Assembly (NCBI GenBank): GCA_947084925.1
Contig: CAMTUJ010000010.1
Span: forward strand, 172,043-236,042
Direction: 5' to 3'
DNA from: JAGPUQ01 sp947084925
GTDB taxonomy: Bacteria; Pseudomonadota; Gammaproteobacteria; Pseudomonadales; Porticoccaceae
DNA length: 64,000 nucleotides
In this document: positions 43,193 through 54,583 of the stretch, piece by piece
How the letters are laid out: the number at the start of each line of letters is the position of its first letter
How positions within the stretch are numbered: the first letter of the stretch is position 1
Made by a program: the position numbers and the translations under genes
The notes under the pieces: model-generated
Told to the model about the DNA's origin: nothing
Databases searched by the model: none
The model's input: the letters and a program-made list of their open reading frames with translations, nothing else

Positions 43193-43527
43193 CAAAAGCG
43201 AAAACGAAAAAGACGACGAAGTTCAGCGCGGAATACCTGGATAAACTTATCGAGGAGGCGACCACGGATGCCTACAACGAGTCGGAGCAGGCTGGCGGGT
43301 TCTTCGCCATGATCGAAGAGAATCTCTCCCTGCCATTCACGACCCAGGTGCTTGGGCAGGCAGTGACGGTGGCCAAGATCGATCTCACCTGGCGCGACCA
43401 AATCGTTGCCATTTGCGTGCACGGAAAAGCAACTCAAGCAATACCGATCCTCGATCTGCCGATGCCGGACCCGCCGCCGGAGGGCGCGGAATGGATCGAC
43501 GCTTACCGCCGCTGGTGCGGGAATTGA
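43189..43527 (+). CDS. CcbP-like putative calcium-binding protein
   Basis: A 112-residue acidic protein after a Lys/Thr-rich start. The core EEATTDAYNESEQAGGFFAM, then IEENLSLPFTTQVLG and a VAKIDLTW strand, resembles the CcbP calcium-binding fold (known in cyanobacteria). Its acidic clusters could bind a cation. The start overlaps the upstream stop by ATGA. The conserved pairing hints at a shared job with the 387-residue protein. The calcium claim rests on family resemblance only. Confidence 0.65.
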   Translation: MTKAKTKKTTKFSAEYLDKLIEEATTDAYNESEQAGGFFAMIEENLSLPFTTQVLGQAVTVAKIDLTWRDQIVAICVHGKATQAIPILDLPMPDPPPEGAEWIDAYRRWCGN

Positions 43528-43552
43528 TGGAAGTGGTCAGTCGTTCAGCGTG

Positions 43553-43885
43553 TCAACCGATGGCCAGCTTGACCGGCTTGCCGACGCGGCTAAGCATTTC
43601 CACCAGCGTGTCGATGGTGAACTTGGCCGTCTTCTTGTTCACTACATCGGATACGCGCGGACGCGAAACCATCAGGATTTCGGCCGCTTCGGCTTGCTTC
43701 AGGTGATGCTCGGCAATCCAGGTGGACAGCTCGTCCATCAACTGCTGCTTCAGCAATTGGGTGTCGTTGATCTGCTTGCGAGAGGCCGCCTGCAAGCGCT
43801 TGGCCTCGGCGGGTGCGAAACCAAGCTCCAGGAAGAGGTTCGCTCCCAGCTTCGTCACATGGCAGATTTCGGTGTCGGTCTTCAT
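43553..43885 (-). CDS. HigA-type antitoxin (Xre family)
   Basis: A 110-residue protein. The C-terminal helix-turn-helix is LKQAEAAEILMVSRPRVSDV followed by NKKTAKFTIDTLVEML, typical of HigA antitoxins of the Gp49 type. The start at 43885 (MKTDTEICHV) overlaps the stop of the upstream toxin remnant by four bases, the usual toxin-antitoxin coupling. The cognate toxin is broken, so this is now an orphan antitoxin or transcription regulator. Confidence 0.8.
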   Translation of the reverse strand: MKTDTEICHVTKLGANLFLELGFAPAEAKRLQAASRKQINDTQLLKQQLMDELSTWIAEHHLKQAEAAEILMVSRPRVSDVVNKKTAKFTIDTLVEMLSRVGKPVKLAIG

Positions 43886-44057
43886 TTCCGTGCCTTTCTC
43901 GCGTTGGCCACGGCGCGATAGCGCGCCTCGGCAATACCCTTGTCCTGCTGCGGATCGCCTGAGCCTTCTTCTGGAAGCAGTGCAGGACATACACGGCTTC
44001 CTCGAACTTGGCGACGTACATCACCCGATAGATGCCGCTGGCCTCCCGGCGGTGGAA
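43882..44057 (-). pseudogene. Broken HigB-type toxin (phage Gp49-like), truncated and frameshifted
   Basis: One frame reads SGIYRVMYVAKFEEAVYVLH and on to CFQKKAQA, the core of Gp49/HigB RNases. Homology then continues in another frame as QQDKGIAEARYRAVANARKA to a stop overlapping higA. So there is a frameshift around 43960, and the N-terminal third is missing with a stop codon at 44058-44060. The degenerate MITE piece at 44101 lies where the lost end would be. Confidence 0.75.
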
Positions 44058-44100
44058 TCACGACACACCTTCAGACTCATGTGTCATTGGAAAAGTCTGG

Positions 44101-44133
44101 ATCTGGCCCCTCGCGATGTCTTTCAACAGCTTG
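44101..44133. repeat. Degenerate end piece of the MITE
   Basis: ATCTGGCCCCTCGCGATGTC and the next bases match one end of the 45811-45951 MITE with a few changes. It abuts the truncated toxin gene. Confidence 0.6.
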
Positions 44134-44163
44134 CTCGGGCATGCCGGATTGCTCAGAATCAGG

Positions 44164-44340
44164 GAGAAAAACGTTTTAAGACTAATATTGTGGCTATAAA
44201 TAGTCTATAAGAGCAGATAATAGCTTTCTCGGCGATTCGCATGACAAAATGAAGAAAAGGACAATAGGACAATCTAATAATAAATATATGACAAAAATAA
44301 TGACTTTATTAATACAATAGTGCCATTCCTGAATTTATTT
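44164..44340. other. AT-rich island without a gene
   Basis: This stretch is strongly AT-rich in an otherwise GC-rich genome, with several TATAAT-like words. No ORF or RNA is recognised. It belongs to the 1 kb gap between the toxin remnant and the HipB-like gene. The rest of that gap (44341-44578, 44712-45064) holds nothing I can name. Confidence 0.6.
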
Positions 44341-44578
44341 TTCTTCCATGCGCCGCGCCAATGAACCGCACGCAGTGAGTCCGTCTGCCGAAACCGGGAT
44401 CGCTGCGGACAGGAGCAGCTGTGGCCAGCCAGTGACCGGAAGCCCACCCGATCCCCCGGCGCACATATGAGCCCATGACGCCGAGACAATCGCCTTGCTC
44501 CTTCACTTGGCCAGGGGCCGGAACGCGTGGGCGGTGGACTGTGGTCAGGGCGGGTTTCTTGTGGCGGGGTCTGTTTAT

Positions 44579-44711
44579 CCGGTTGCCGAAAACTGCTGCG
44601 GGCACCATCTGCTTCGTTGCGCGGTGCTCGCTCCCTCGCCTATCGACTTGATATGTCTCGGTTGCTGAGCGCCTCGCCCCTCGCCCTCTCGCGATGTTTT
44701 TCAGCAGCCTG
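44579..44711. mobile_element. MITE-like element, copy 1
   Basis: A 133-base unit with imperfect terminal inverted repeats (CCGGTTGCCGAAAAC / GTTTTTCAGCAGCCTG). It is about 80 percent like the reverse complement of 45811-45951 along its length. It has no coding capacity and has decayed more than copy 2. Confidence 0.8.
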
Positions 44712-45064
44712 TTAGGCTAACAACATATCGGGTTGCCGCCGCTTCGGTACTCAAATGGCCGCCCTTCGAATGCGCACCATTGCTGCACTAACAGCTCTGT
44801 AACCGTGCTGGCTGTTCCTCCGCAGCTATACAGTAAAGATATTATTCTATTTTAAAAGCCTTTTAAATGGCTTATTTGTGCTTTTGGAATGCTGCTTCCC
44901 TGAGCTGTTTAGATTCCTTAAAAGATGTTATTATGGTACTTGTATGCAAATCAGATAAGGATAGCAGTCTCGTCTTGCCGAGAAATTGTTCCGGCCTGTC
45001 GGTCTGATTTCCAGAACGATGTGGCGCGGGCTGTTTGCGGCAAAAACACGGTGATAATCGCACT

Positions 45065-45805
45065 ATGGCCAAAAAAATAGCACCTTTGCTGCCCTCTACC
45101 GAGGCGTTGCTCACTGCGTTCAGTGACCGTCTACGCCTGGCACGGCTGCGGCGCCGGCTGCCCGCGAAGCAGGTGGCGGCGGCGGCCGGGATGTCGCCGA
45201 TGACGTTGCGGAGCCTGGAGCGGGGTGGCTCTGGGGTGACCATCGGCGCTTACCTGTCGGTGATGCAGGTACTGGGTATCGAGGAAGACCTCAATCTGCT
45301 CGCCCAGGCCGACCCGGTAGGGCGTCAGTTGCAGGACGCACGGTTGCCCGCGAGTCGGCCGGCGGTGCGGGCGCGGGCGAAAACTGTACCGAACGAGCGG
45401 GGGGGCGATCCTGCCGACGATGGCGTTGCGCAACTGCGGAGCTTGATCAACGCAGTGCCCGATGAGCAATTGCGCCGGTTGTTTGCGTCGCTCGGCCAGA
45501 CTCAGGGGGAGACGCCGCGCGCGGCGCCTCTCGGCTCTGGTCAACCGCGACCGGGTGGCGAGACGACTGCGGGTGAGGGCGTTGCCGCGCCGGTGGCCAT
45601 GCCGTCACCGCAAATAACATTTGACTGGTTGGACGCGCCGGCAAGTGACCTCAAAAAGCTGGTCAAACCTGTGCGGGAAACGCGGGGTGGGAATGACAAG
45701 AGGGCAGCCGCACAGGTCGGGAAATCGGTTGCCGCGCCGGTCACTGAAATGTCGCTGACGGCTGCATCCGACAAGCCGGGACCCGCAACTCCCGGCGAGG
45801 CATGA
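45065..45805 (+). CDS. Xre/HipB-like DNA-binding protein with a long low-complexity tail
   Basis: A 246-residue protein. Residues about 18-85 are a Cro/C1-type helix-turn-helix (FSDRLRLARLRRRLPAKQVA then AAGMSPMTLRSLERGGSGVT and a VLGIEEDLNLLA helix), the arrangement of HipB antitoxins. The remaining 150 residues are Gly/Pro/Ala rich with no fold seen; HipB proteins are normally about 90-120 residues. No HipA kinase follows: the stop is five bases before a MITE. It may be an orphan antitoxin whose partner was lost, or an unusual regulator. Start at 45065 (MAKKIAPLL). Confidence 0.75.
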   Translation: MAKKIAPLLPSTEALLTAFSDRLRLARLRRRLPAKQVAAAAGMSPMTLRSLERGGSGVTIGAYLSVMQVLGIEEDLNLLAQADPVGRQLQDARLPASRPAVRARAKTVPNERGGDPADDGVAQLRSLINAVPDEQLRRLFASLGQTQGETPRAAPLGSGQPRPGGETTAGEGVAAPVAMPSPQITFDWLDAPASDLKKLVKPVRETRGGNDKRAAAQVGKSVAAPVTEMSLTAASDKPGPATPGEA

Positions 45806-45810
45806 ATTAG

Positions 45811-45951
45811 CAGGTTGCTGAAAAACGTCGCGAGGGGGCCAGATGCGAGGCGCACGGCGCGCAGCGATCGAGACCTATCAAGTGGATAGGCGAAGGAGCG
45901 AGCACCGCGCAACGAAGCAGATGGTGCCCGCAGCAGTTTTTCAGCAACCTG
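45811..45951. mobile_element. MITE-like element, copy 2, with TTAG target duplication
   Basis: A 141-base element with perfect 16-bp terminal inverted repeats (CAGGTTGCTGAAAAAC / GTTTTTCAGCAACCTG), flanked by TTAG on both sides (45807-45810, 45952-45955). It has no gene of its own. Copy 1 is in opposite orientation, so the pair brackets the HipB-like gene. Fragments are at 44101 and 63805. Confidence 0.88.
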
Positions 45952-46016
45952 TTAGGGGACAGTCGTGGGCGGAAGCGGTATGTTCGCGCGGTGTGCCTGT
46001 TGGAGGAAATTCGACC

Positions 46017-46229
46017 ATGAGAGTTGTGCTGCTGTTGTTCGCGCTGATGGTGCCGGCTTATCTGTTGATGTGTCAGCGCCAGACCGGTCCGGATCCCGCG
46101 GAACAGGGTCTGCCGATTTACCGCACCGAGGTGAACAAGGCCAAGGGTGTCGAAGCCATGCTCCAGCAGGGCGTCGAGCAACGCGAAACCAAAATGCAGG
46201 AGCAACTCGAAGGCGCTGAATTGCAATAA
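46017..46229 (+). CDS. Small signal-anchored peptide
   Basis: A 70-residue protein. The N-terminal 18 residues are hydrophobic (VVLLLFALMVPAYLLM) and the rest is a charged helix ending with MLQQGVEQRETKMQEQLEGA. GGAGG precedes the ATG. It would be anchored in the inner membrane with the helix outside, or exported. No family recognised; the stretch after the MITE is otherwise empty. Confidence 0.55.
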   Translation: MRVVLLLFALMVPAYLLMCQRQTGPDPAEQGLPIYRTEVNKAKGVEAMLQQGVEQRETKMQEQLEGAELQ

Positions 46230-46419
46230 CCGGGCAACCACCTGGACCGCACGCGGTCACGGATACAGGCGGTGGACTCGGTCGCGCCCACTTGCATCCG
46301 CAGGCAGGTCGAACGTAAATTGAATCTCCGGCCAGGATGGCCGGTTGCGTCCCGCTGACGTCGGCGGGTCACTGAAGGGCCGCTGAAATGGGCCGATTCC
46401 ACAGGGAGGTGCACGGCGC

Positions 46420-46962
46420 ATGGACAGGCGCTCACGGGGCTTCACTCTGCTTGAAATGCTGGTTGCTCTGACGTTGCTGGCGGTGCTTGCCGCCGCCGCG
46501 GCGCCTTCGTTCAGCGGTCTTCTGCAAAGCAATCTCGCGGCGACGCACGCTGACGCGTTGATGACCTCGCTCACGCTGGCGCGCAGCGAGGCGATCAAAC
46601 GCAATCTGCGGGTTACCTTGTGCAAGTCGGCCGATGGCGCAAGTTGCACCACAGCGGGTGACTGGGCGCAAGGCTGGCTGGTGTTCGTCGATCGCGACGC
46701 CAATGGCGTGCTCGGTACCGACGAGGAAGTGCTGCGGGTGCAGTCGATACTGTCCGGCGGGTTCACGCTGGGTAACAGCAATGCCCGCAATTGGTACGCT
46801 TATCGCGCGGATGGGTCGGCGGCAAGTTCCGGGGGTCTGGTGACCGGTACCTTTCGCGTCTGTCCTCCGGACGGCAACGTTGCCAGGGCGCGTCGCGTGG
46901 TCACCAACATCACCGGGCGACCCCAGGTCCGGGCGGGGATCGGAAGCCTGAGTTGTCCCTGA
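46420..46962 (+). CDS. GspH/FimT-family minor pseudopilin
   Basis: A 180-residue prepilin. The leader MDRRSRG is cleaved before FTLLEMLVALTLLAVLAAAA, with Glu at +5 of the mature protein as in type IV pilins. The C-terminal domain has the conserved LARSEAIKRNLRVTLCKSAD and a NITGRPQV tail of FimT/GspH. It is a single gene; no fimU, pilV, pilW, pilX or pilY1 is nearby, so it is an orphan of the minor pilin set. It is convergent with the Suf regulator. Confidence 0.9.
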   Translation: MDRRSRGFTLLEMLVALTLLAVLAAAAAPSFSGLLQSNLAATHADALMTSLTLARSEAIKRNLRVTLCKSADGASCTTAGDWAQGWLVFVDRDANGVLGTDEEVLRVQSILSGGFTLGNSNARNWYAYRADGSAASSGGLVTGTFRVCPPDGNVARARRVVTNITGRPQVRAGIGSLSCP

Positions 46963-46968
46963 CCGGAC

Positions 46969-47433
46969 TCAGGCCGGCGCGCGCGGTTCCAGCAGTTCGC
47001 GCAGCGGCGGGGGAACGTGGGTGTCGTGACGCCCGAACCGGCTGAGGTCCGCGAGCGTCGTCCGCTCCAGCACCTGCATCACGATGGCATTCACTCCCGG
47101 CCAGCGATCCGCCAGCTCGCACTGACCCGCGATATCGCACTGGCCGTGCTCGCTGGAACAGGTGGTGAGCGCCGGGCGACCTTCCAGGGCGGTGATGGCA
47201 TCGGCGAGGCTGATGGCCTCCGGTGGGCGGGCGAGCAGGTAGCCGCCCAGGGGGCCGCGTTTGGAAAGTACCAGCCCGGCTTCGATCAGGAAGCGCATCA
47301 CCTTGCGCACGGTCGGCAGTGGAACGTGCGTGAGTTCCGACAGGGTTTCCATGGACAGGCGCGCGGGCCGCACGCGGCCCAGGTGGTGCAGGATCAGCAC
47401 CCCATAATCGGCGAGACGTCCCACCTTCAGCAT
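46969..47433 (-). CDS. Suf operon regulator (Rrf2/IscR family)
   Basis: A 154-residue Rrf2 protein. The winged helix covers residues 1-70 and three cysteines (C92, C99, C105) match the IscR cluster ligands almost exactly in position. It is divergent from sufB and so belongs to the SUF-system regulator group, which uses its own Fe-S cluster as signal of sufficiency. Nested dyads at 47473-47505 in the shared promoter are the likely operator. Repression of suf when clusters are plentiful is inferred. Confidence 0.92.
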   Translation of the reverse strand: MLKVGRLADYGVLILHHLGRVRPARLSMETLSELTHVPLPTVRKVMRFLIEAGLVLSKRGPLGGYLLARPPEAISLADAITALEGRPALTTCSSEHGQCDIAGQCELADRWPGVNAIVMQVLERTTLADLSRFGRHDTHVPPPLRELLEPRAPA

Positions 47434-47472
47434 GGCGAATTTCCCGGTCCCGAGCAGTTGTTGGCCAATTGT

Positions 47473-47505
47473 ATACCCGTGGAGTATTGAATACGATCCG
47501 GGTAT
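47473..47505. promoter_or_regulatory. Nested dyad operator in the regulator-sufB promoter region
   Basis: Outer arms ATACCCG (47473-47479) and CGGGTAT (47499-47505) bracket an inner palindrome GTATTGAATAC (47484-47494), all sharing one centre. It lies 40 bases before the regulator start on one side and 130 bases before sufB on the other. Size and symmetry fit a dimeric Rrf2 operator. Confidence 0.65.
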
Positions 47506-47634
47506 CCATTAGTATCTCACCAGGCAATTTACCAAGTCTGCGCGCGCAAATCTGTCCGTCCATGGACAGTGCGCGATCCGCCCGCCCGGCGGGCGATCGC
47601 CAAAAGGTCCGCGCAGCGAACGGGGAGTTCTCCC

Positions 47635-49080
<1,446 letters not shown>

Positions 49081-49108
49081 ATGCCGGGGCGCGAAATGGA
49101 GTAATCCC

Positions 49109-49858
<750 letters not shown>

Positions 49859-49865
49859 GGCTGGG

Positions 49866-51172
49866 ATGACGACGCTGAAGCGCAGCGAGCGCATCGAAGT
49901 TTTTGCCCGCACCGCGCGCACGCGGAGCGAGAACTTTCCCGCCGACACCGGCGTGCTGGGCCGCCTGCGCGCGGCGGGGCGCGCGGCGTTCAGTGCGGCG
50001 GAACTGCCCAATCCCAAGACCGAAGCCTGGAAATACAGTCGCATCGGGCCGCTGCTCGAACAGGGCTTGCTGGATCGCGCGCCCGCCGGCGCGGCCGCCA
50101 CAGCGAGGCCCATCCCGGGACTGGACGTGCAGTCGATCGCGATTCTGGACGGTATTCCGCAGCCGCTACCGGCCTTCACCCCGGGGGTGTCGGTGACATC
50201 TTTCGCGGCGCTGAGCGGTGCCGAGGCCGCAGCCGTGGAAATCCATCTCGGCCGTCTGGCCGCGGTGTCGGAGCGGCCTTTCGTGGCGCTCAACGCGGCG
50301 CTGCTCGAAGACGGCCTGGTGATTCAGGTGGCGCCCGGCGTGGACGTGGCGTTGCCGATCGAGCTCCTGCTGGCGCAGGGCGACGGCGCGGCGCCGCGCG
50401 GCGTCCATCCGCGCGTGCTGGTGATCGTCGGGCAGGGCGCCCGTGCCACGCTGATCGAACGGCACCTGGGCGCCGCCATGGCCTTCACCAACAGCGTGGT
50501 CGAAGTGGTGCTGGCGGACGGTGCGCAACTGGATCATCTGCGCCTCGCGCTCGACGCCGGACGCGGCCGCTGGCTCAGCGCGCTCGACGTGGAGCTGGGC
50601 CGCGCTGCGCGCTACCACCTCTGGCAGGCGCAACTGGGCGCCGCGTTTCGCCGCAACGAGATTCGTATCCGGCTGGCGGGCGAGGGTGCGGAAGTGACGG
50701 TGAGTGGCGCCGGCCTCACGCGCAACAACGCTCATCTCGACAATCAACTGTGTCTGGAGCATCGGGTGCCCCGCGGCACTTCAACACAGGTGTTTCGCAA
50801 CATCGCTGGCGAGACCTCGCGCGGCATCCTGAACGGCCGCATTCACATTCATCGCGGCGCGCAAAAAACCGACGCCCGGCTCCACACCAAAAGCCTGTTG
50901 CTGTCGAGCCGTGCCGAGATCGACGTCAAACCGGAGCTGGAAATCTACGCCGATGACGTGAAGTGCGCCCACGGCGCCACGCTGGGTCAACTGGATACGA
51001 ATGCGCTGTTCTATCTGCGTTCGCGCGGCCTGGATGAAACAGCGGCGCGCACCCTGCTGAGTTTCGCGTTTCTCGCCGAAGTGGTGGACGGGTTTCCGGT
51101 CGACGCGGTGCGTGAGGCGCTGCGCCCGGCATTGGCGCAGGCATTTGCAGCCCCGGCGGCGGAGGAATCCCC

Positions 51173-51176
<4 letters not shown>
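49866..51176 (+). CDS. sufD: Fe-S cluster assembly protein SufD
   Basis: A 436-residue SufB paralogue. It starts at 49866 (MTTLKRSERI), seven bases after sufC. Conserved features include the N-terminal NPKTEAWKYSRI, the beta-helix and the C-terminal KPELEIYADDVKCAHGATLGQ and ALFYLRSRGLDE. The His in CAHGAT is an expected cluster-site residue. It ends in an ATGA overlap with sufS. Confidence 0.96.
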
Positions 51177-52417
<1,241 letters not shown>

Positions 52418-52457
52418 AAAACTGTTCATCTTGAAAACTGTTGTTGGAGAAGTCGCC

Positions 52458-52817
52458 ATGTCCGTCCAGACATTCGAGCCCACCGCCGCGCGCGCGGGTG
52501 TGCGGATGACGCCCTCCGCGGTCGGCCATGTGCGTCGCCAGCTCGACCGCGCCGGCGCCCACGCGGTGCGTGTCAGCGTCAACCGCAGCGGTTGCTCCGG
52601 CTACATGTACCAGATCGACTACGTCACCGAACCGCGCACGGAAGATCGCGAATTCAAGGTCGCCGAGAATCTTTCCGTGTTTGTCGATACCGAGGCTTTA
52701 CCCCTGATGCAGGGCACCGAGATCGATCTGGTGGTCGAAGGCCTGAATTCAACGCTCAAATTCCGCAACCCCAATGCGCAGATGGAATGCGGCTGCGGCG
52801 AATCGTTCGGAGTCTGA
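52458..52817 (+). CDS. sufA: A-type Fe-S carrier SufA
   Basis: A 119-residue HesB/IscA-type protein. The three conserved cysteines are C46 (GCSGY) and C111, C113 (CGCGESF), which carry a cluster from SufBCD to targets. I start at the ATG at 52458 with GGAG just before it rather than an upstream TTG. A direct repeat GAAAACTGTT precedes it. By context sufA; it could equally be called erpA-like. Confidence 0.92.
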   Translation: MSVQTFEPTAARAGVRMTPSAVGHVRRQLDRAGAHAVRVSVNRSGCSGYMYQIDYVTEPRTEDREFKVAENLSVFVDTEALPLMQGTEIDLVVEGLNSTLKFRNPNAQMECGCGESFGV

Positions 52818-52820
52818 CGC

Positions 52821-53345
52821 ATGGAACGCCGGATGGTGGTAGTGCAGCGGGACTGTCCCGCGCGCCTGGTGCCCGCGGGCACCCGCATCACCATTCCCAG
52901 GGATACCTTCGTCGGTATCACCCAGGCACTCGGCGGCAGTTACACGGTGAACGTCGGCGGCAACCTCGCGCGCGTGGATGGCACCGATGCGGATGCGCTC
53001 GGGCTGGAAGCCGTCGAGTTCACCTTTGCGCCGAGCGATTCCGATCAGGTGGACGAAAAAAATGTGTGGGAAGCGCTGCGCTCGATCTACGATCCGGAGA
53101 TTCCGGTCAACATCGTCGATCTCGGTTTGATCTACGCCTGCACCGTCTCCGGCAATCGCGTCGACATCACCATGACCCTGACCGCGCCCGGCTGCGGCAT
53201 GGGACCGGTGCTGGTGGATGACGTCAAATACCGCGTCGGCAAGGTTCCCAATGTGAAGCAGGTCGAAGTGGCGCTGGTGTTCGATCCGCCCTGGAGTCGC
53301 GCGCACATGTCGGAAGCGGCGCAACTGGAACTGGGCGTCTACTGA
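52821..53345 (+). CDS. sufT: Fe-S assembly protein SufT (DUF59/MIP18 family)
   Basis: A 174-residue protein. An N-terminal extension is followed by the MIP18 domain DPEIPVNIVDLGLIYACTV with the family's TLTAPGCGMGP motif, whose Cys may bind a cluster. SufT proteins assist maturation of Fe-S proteins, especially under high demand. It starts three bases after sufA and overlaps sufE by one base. Confidence 0.93.
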   Translation: MERRMVVVQRDCPARLVPAGTRITIPRDTFVGITQALGGSYTVNVGGNLARVDGTDADALGLEAVEFTFAPSDSDQVDEKNVWEALRSIYDPEIPVNIVDLGLIYACTVSGNRVDITMTLTAPGCGMGPVLVDDVKYRVGKVPNVKQVEVALVFDPPWSRAHMSEAAQLELGVY

Positions 53346-53824
53346 TGGACGGCGCGGCCGATTACACCGCCGTGTTCGAGCGGGTGCCCTTCGGCCGCAG
53401 CATCGACGCCGAGGAAATCGCCGAGTCGCTCGCCTTTTTCGACGACTGGGAAGACCGCTATCGCTACCTCATCGACCTCGGCAAGGAACTGCCGCCGATG
53501 CCGGAAGAACTCAAAACCGAAGACCGTTATATCCACGGCTGCCAGAGCCAGGTGTGGATCGAGCACCGCCGCGACCCGGCTACCGGGAAACTGCAATTCA
53601 TCGTGGATTCGGACGCGCTCATCGTCCGGGGACTCGCGGCCATCGTCCTCGCCGCCTTCAATAACCGCACGCCCACCGAAATCGGCGCCTTCGACATCGA
53701 AGAATTTTTCGCGCGCATCGATCTGCTGCGCCATATTTCGCCGACCCGGGGTAACGGGTTGCGGGCAATGGTTAGGAAGATTCGTAAACTCGCGGAAGTT
53801 GCTGCGGGTCAGGGTGTTGTCTGA
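53345..53824 (+). CDS. sufE: Sulfur acceptor SufE
   Basis: A 159-residue protein that takes sulfane from SufS and passes it to SufB. The acceptor Cys is C66 in YIHGCQSQVW. Upstream are the typical FFDDWEDRYRYLIDLGK and PPMPEELKTED. It closes the operon order sufB-C-D-S-A-T-E. Its first base is the last base of the sufT stop. Confidence 0.96.
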   Translation: MDGAADYTAVFERVPFGRSIDAEEIAESLAFFDDWEDRYRYLIDLGKELPPMPEELKTEDRYIHGCQSQVWIEHRRDPATGKLQFIVDSDALIVRGLAAIVLAAFNNRTPTEIGAFDIEEFFARIDLLRHISPTRGNGLRAMVRKIRKLAEVAAGQGVV

Positions 53825-53880
53825 CGTGCGCGATTCGCGCAATTCCCGTGGCCTGTTGTGAACCACCGGGTAAATGACGT

Positions 53881-54324
53881 ATGCGGATATGGTCGTTGCA
53901 TCCCCGCTATCTCGACACGAAAGGCCTCGTGGCGTTATGGCGTGAAGGTTTGCTGGCTCAGGCGGTTATCGCGGGTCAAACGCGGGGCTACAAACATCAT
54001 CCACAGTTGGCGCGATTTCTGGAGTCTCCGGATCCCGGCGGGAATATCGCGGCTTATCTCCGCAACGTATGGTCGGAGGCCGAACGTCGCGGTTATCGCT
54101 TCGACGCGAGCAAGATTGGCCGTGATGGATCCGGCAACCCACTGACGGTCACTGAAGGTCAGCTCCGCCATGAATGGGAACATCTCACCAACAAGCTTCT
54201 GATACGAGCACCGGCGTGGCTTGAGCAATTCACCGCCATCAAGCTGCCCGATCCGCACCCGCTGTTTCGGGTAATTGCGGGTGATGTCGCGGTCTGGGAA
54301 GCGACGATTGCCCCGCGCTCATAA
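53881..54324 (+). CDS. Pyrimidine dimer DNA glycosylase (endonuclease V type)
   Basis: A 147-residue protein of the T4 endonuclease V-like Pyr_excise family. It has the family opening MRIWSLHPRYLDTKGLVALW and TRGYKHHPQLARFLES. Enzymes of this fold flip out UV photoproducts and cut the glycosidic bond. Whether the catalytic residues of T4 Endo V are kept was not checked residue by residue. It follows sufE by 56 bases on the same strand. Confidence 0.85.
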   Translation: MRIWSLHPRYLDTKGLVALWREGLLAQAVIAGQTRGYKHHPQLARFLESPDPGGNIAAYLRNVWSEAERRGYRFDASKIGRDGSGNPLTVTEGQLRHEWEHLTNKLLIRAPAWLEQFTAIKLPDPHPLFRVIAGDVAVWEATIAPRS

Positions 54325-54583
54325 TGAACCTGAGGCCACGCCCGCGCCCGTCCGGGGCAACGCGATTATTGTGATGGCTGTATCAGCGGACCCGGATCGC
54401 CCGCCTTGCCGCGCCGGACAAGTCCGATCTACTATCGAGGCACGCCAAGCCGCGTCGAGCGGATAGCGGAACGCGACGAGCGTTGATGCGGCGGCCTTGA
54501 TGAGTGTGCGTTCTCTGAACGAACTCTGAGTGCCGCGCCGGTTGGCGGTGATCGCAGTCAATGTGCATGAAGAACGAGTGTGC

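Noticed and set aside
44309..44608. Minus-strand ORF of 99 codons in the 44 kb gap
   Set aside because: It starts inside MITE copy 1, has no recognisable domain, and its end lies in the AT-rich island.
45541..45912. Minus-strand ORF beginning MRGARSFAYPLD and a similar one at 44527-44715
   Set aside because: These frames are created by the MITE sequence itself, so they reflect repeat copies rather than genes.
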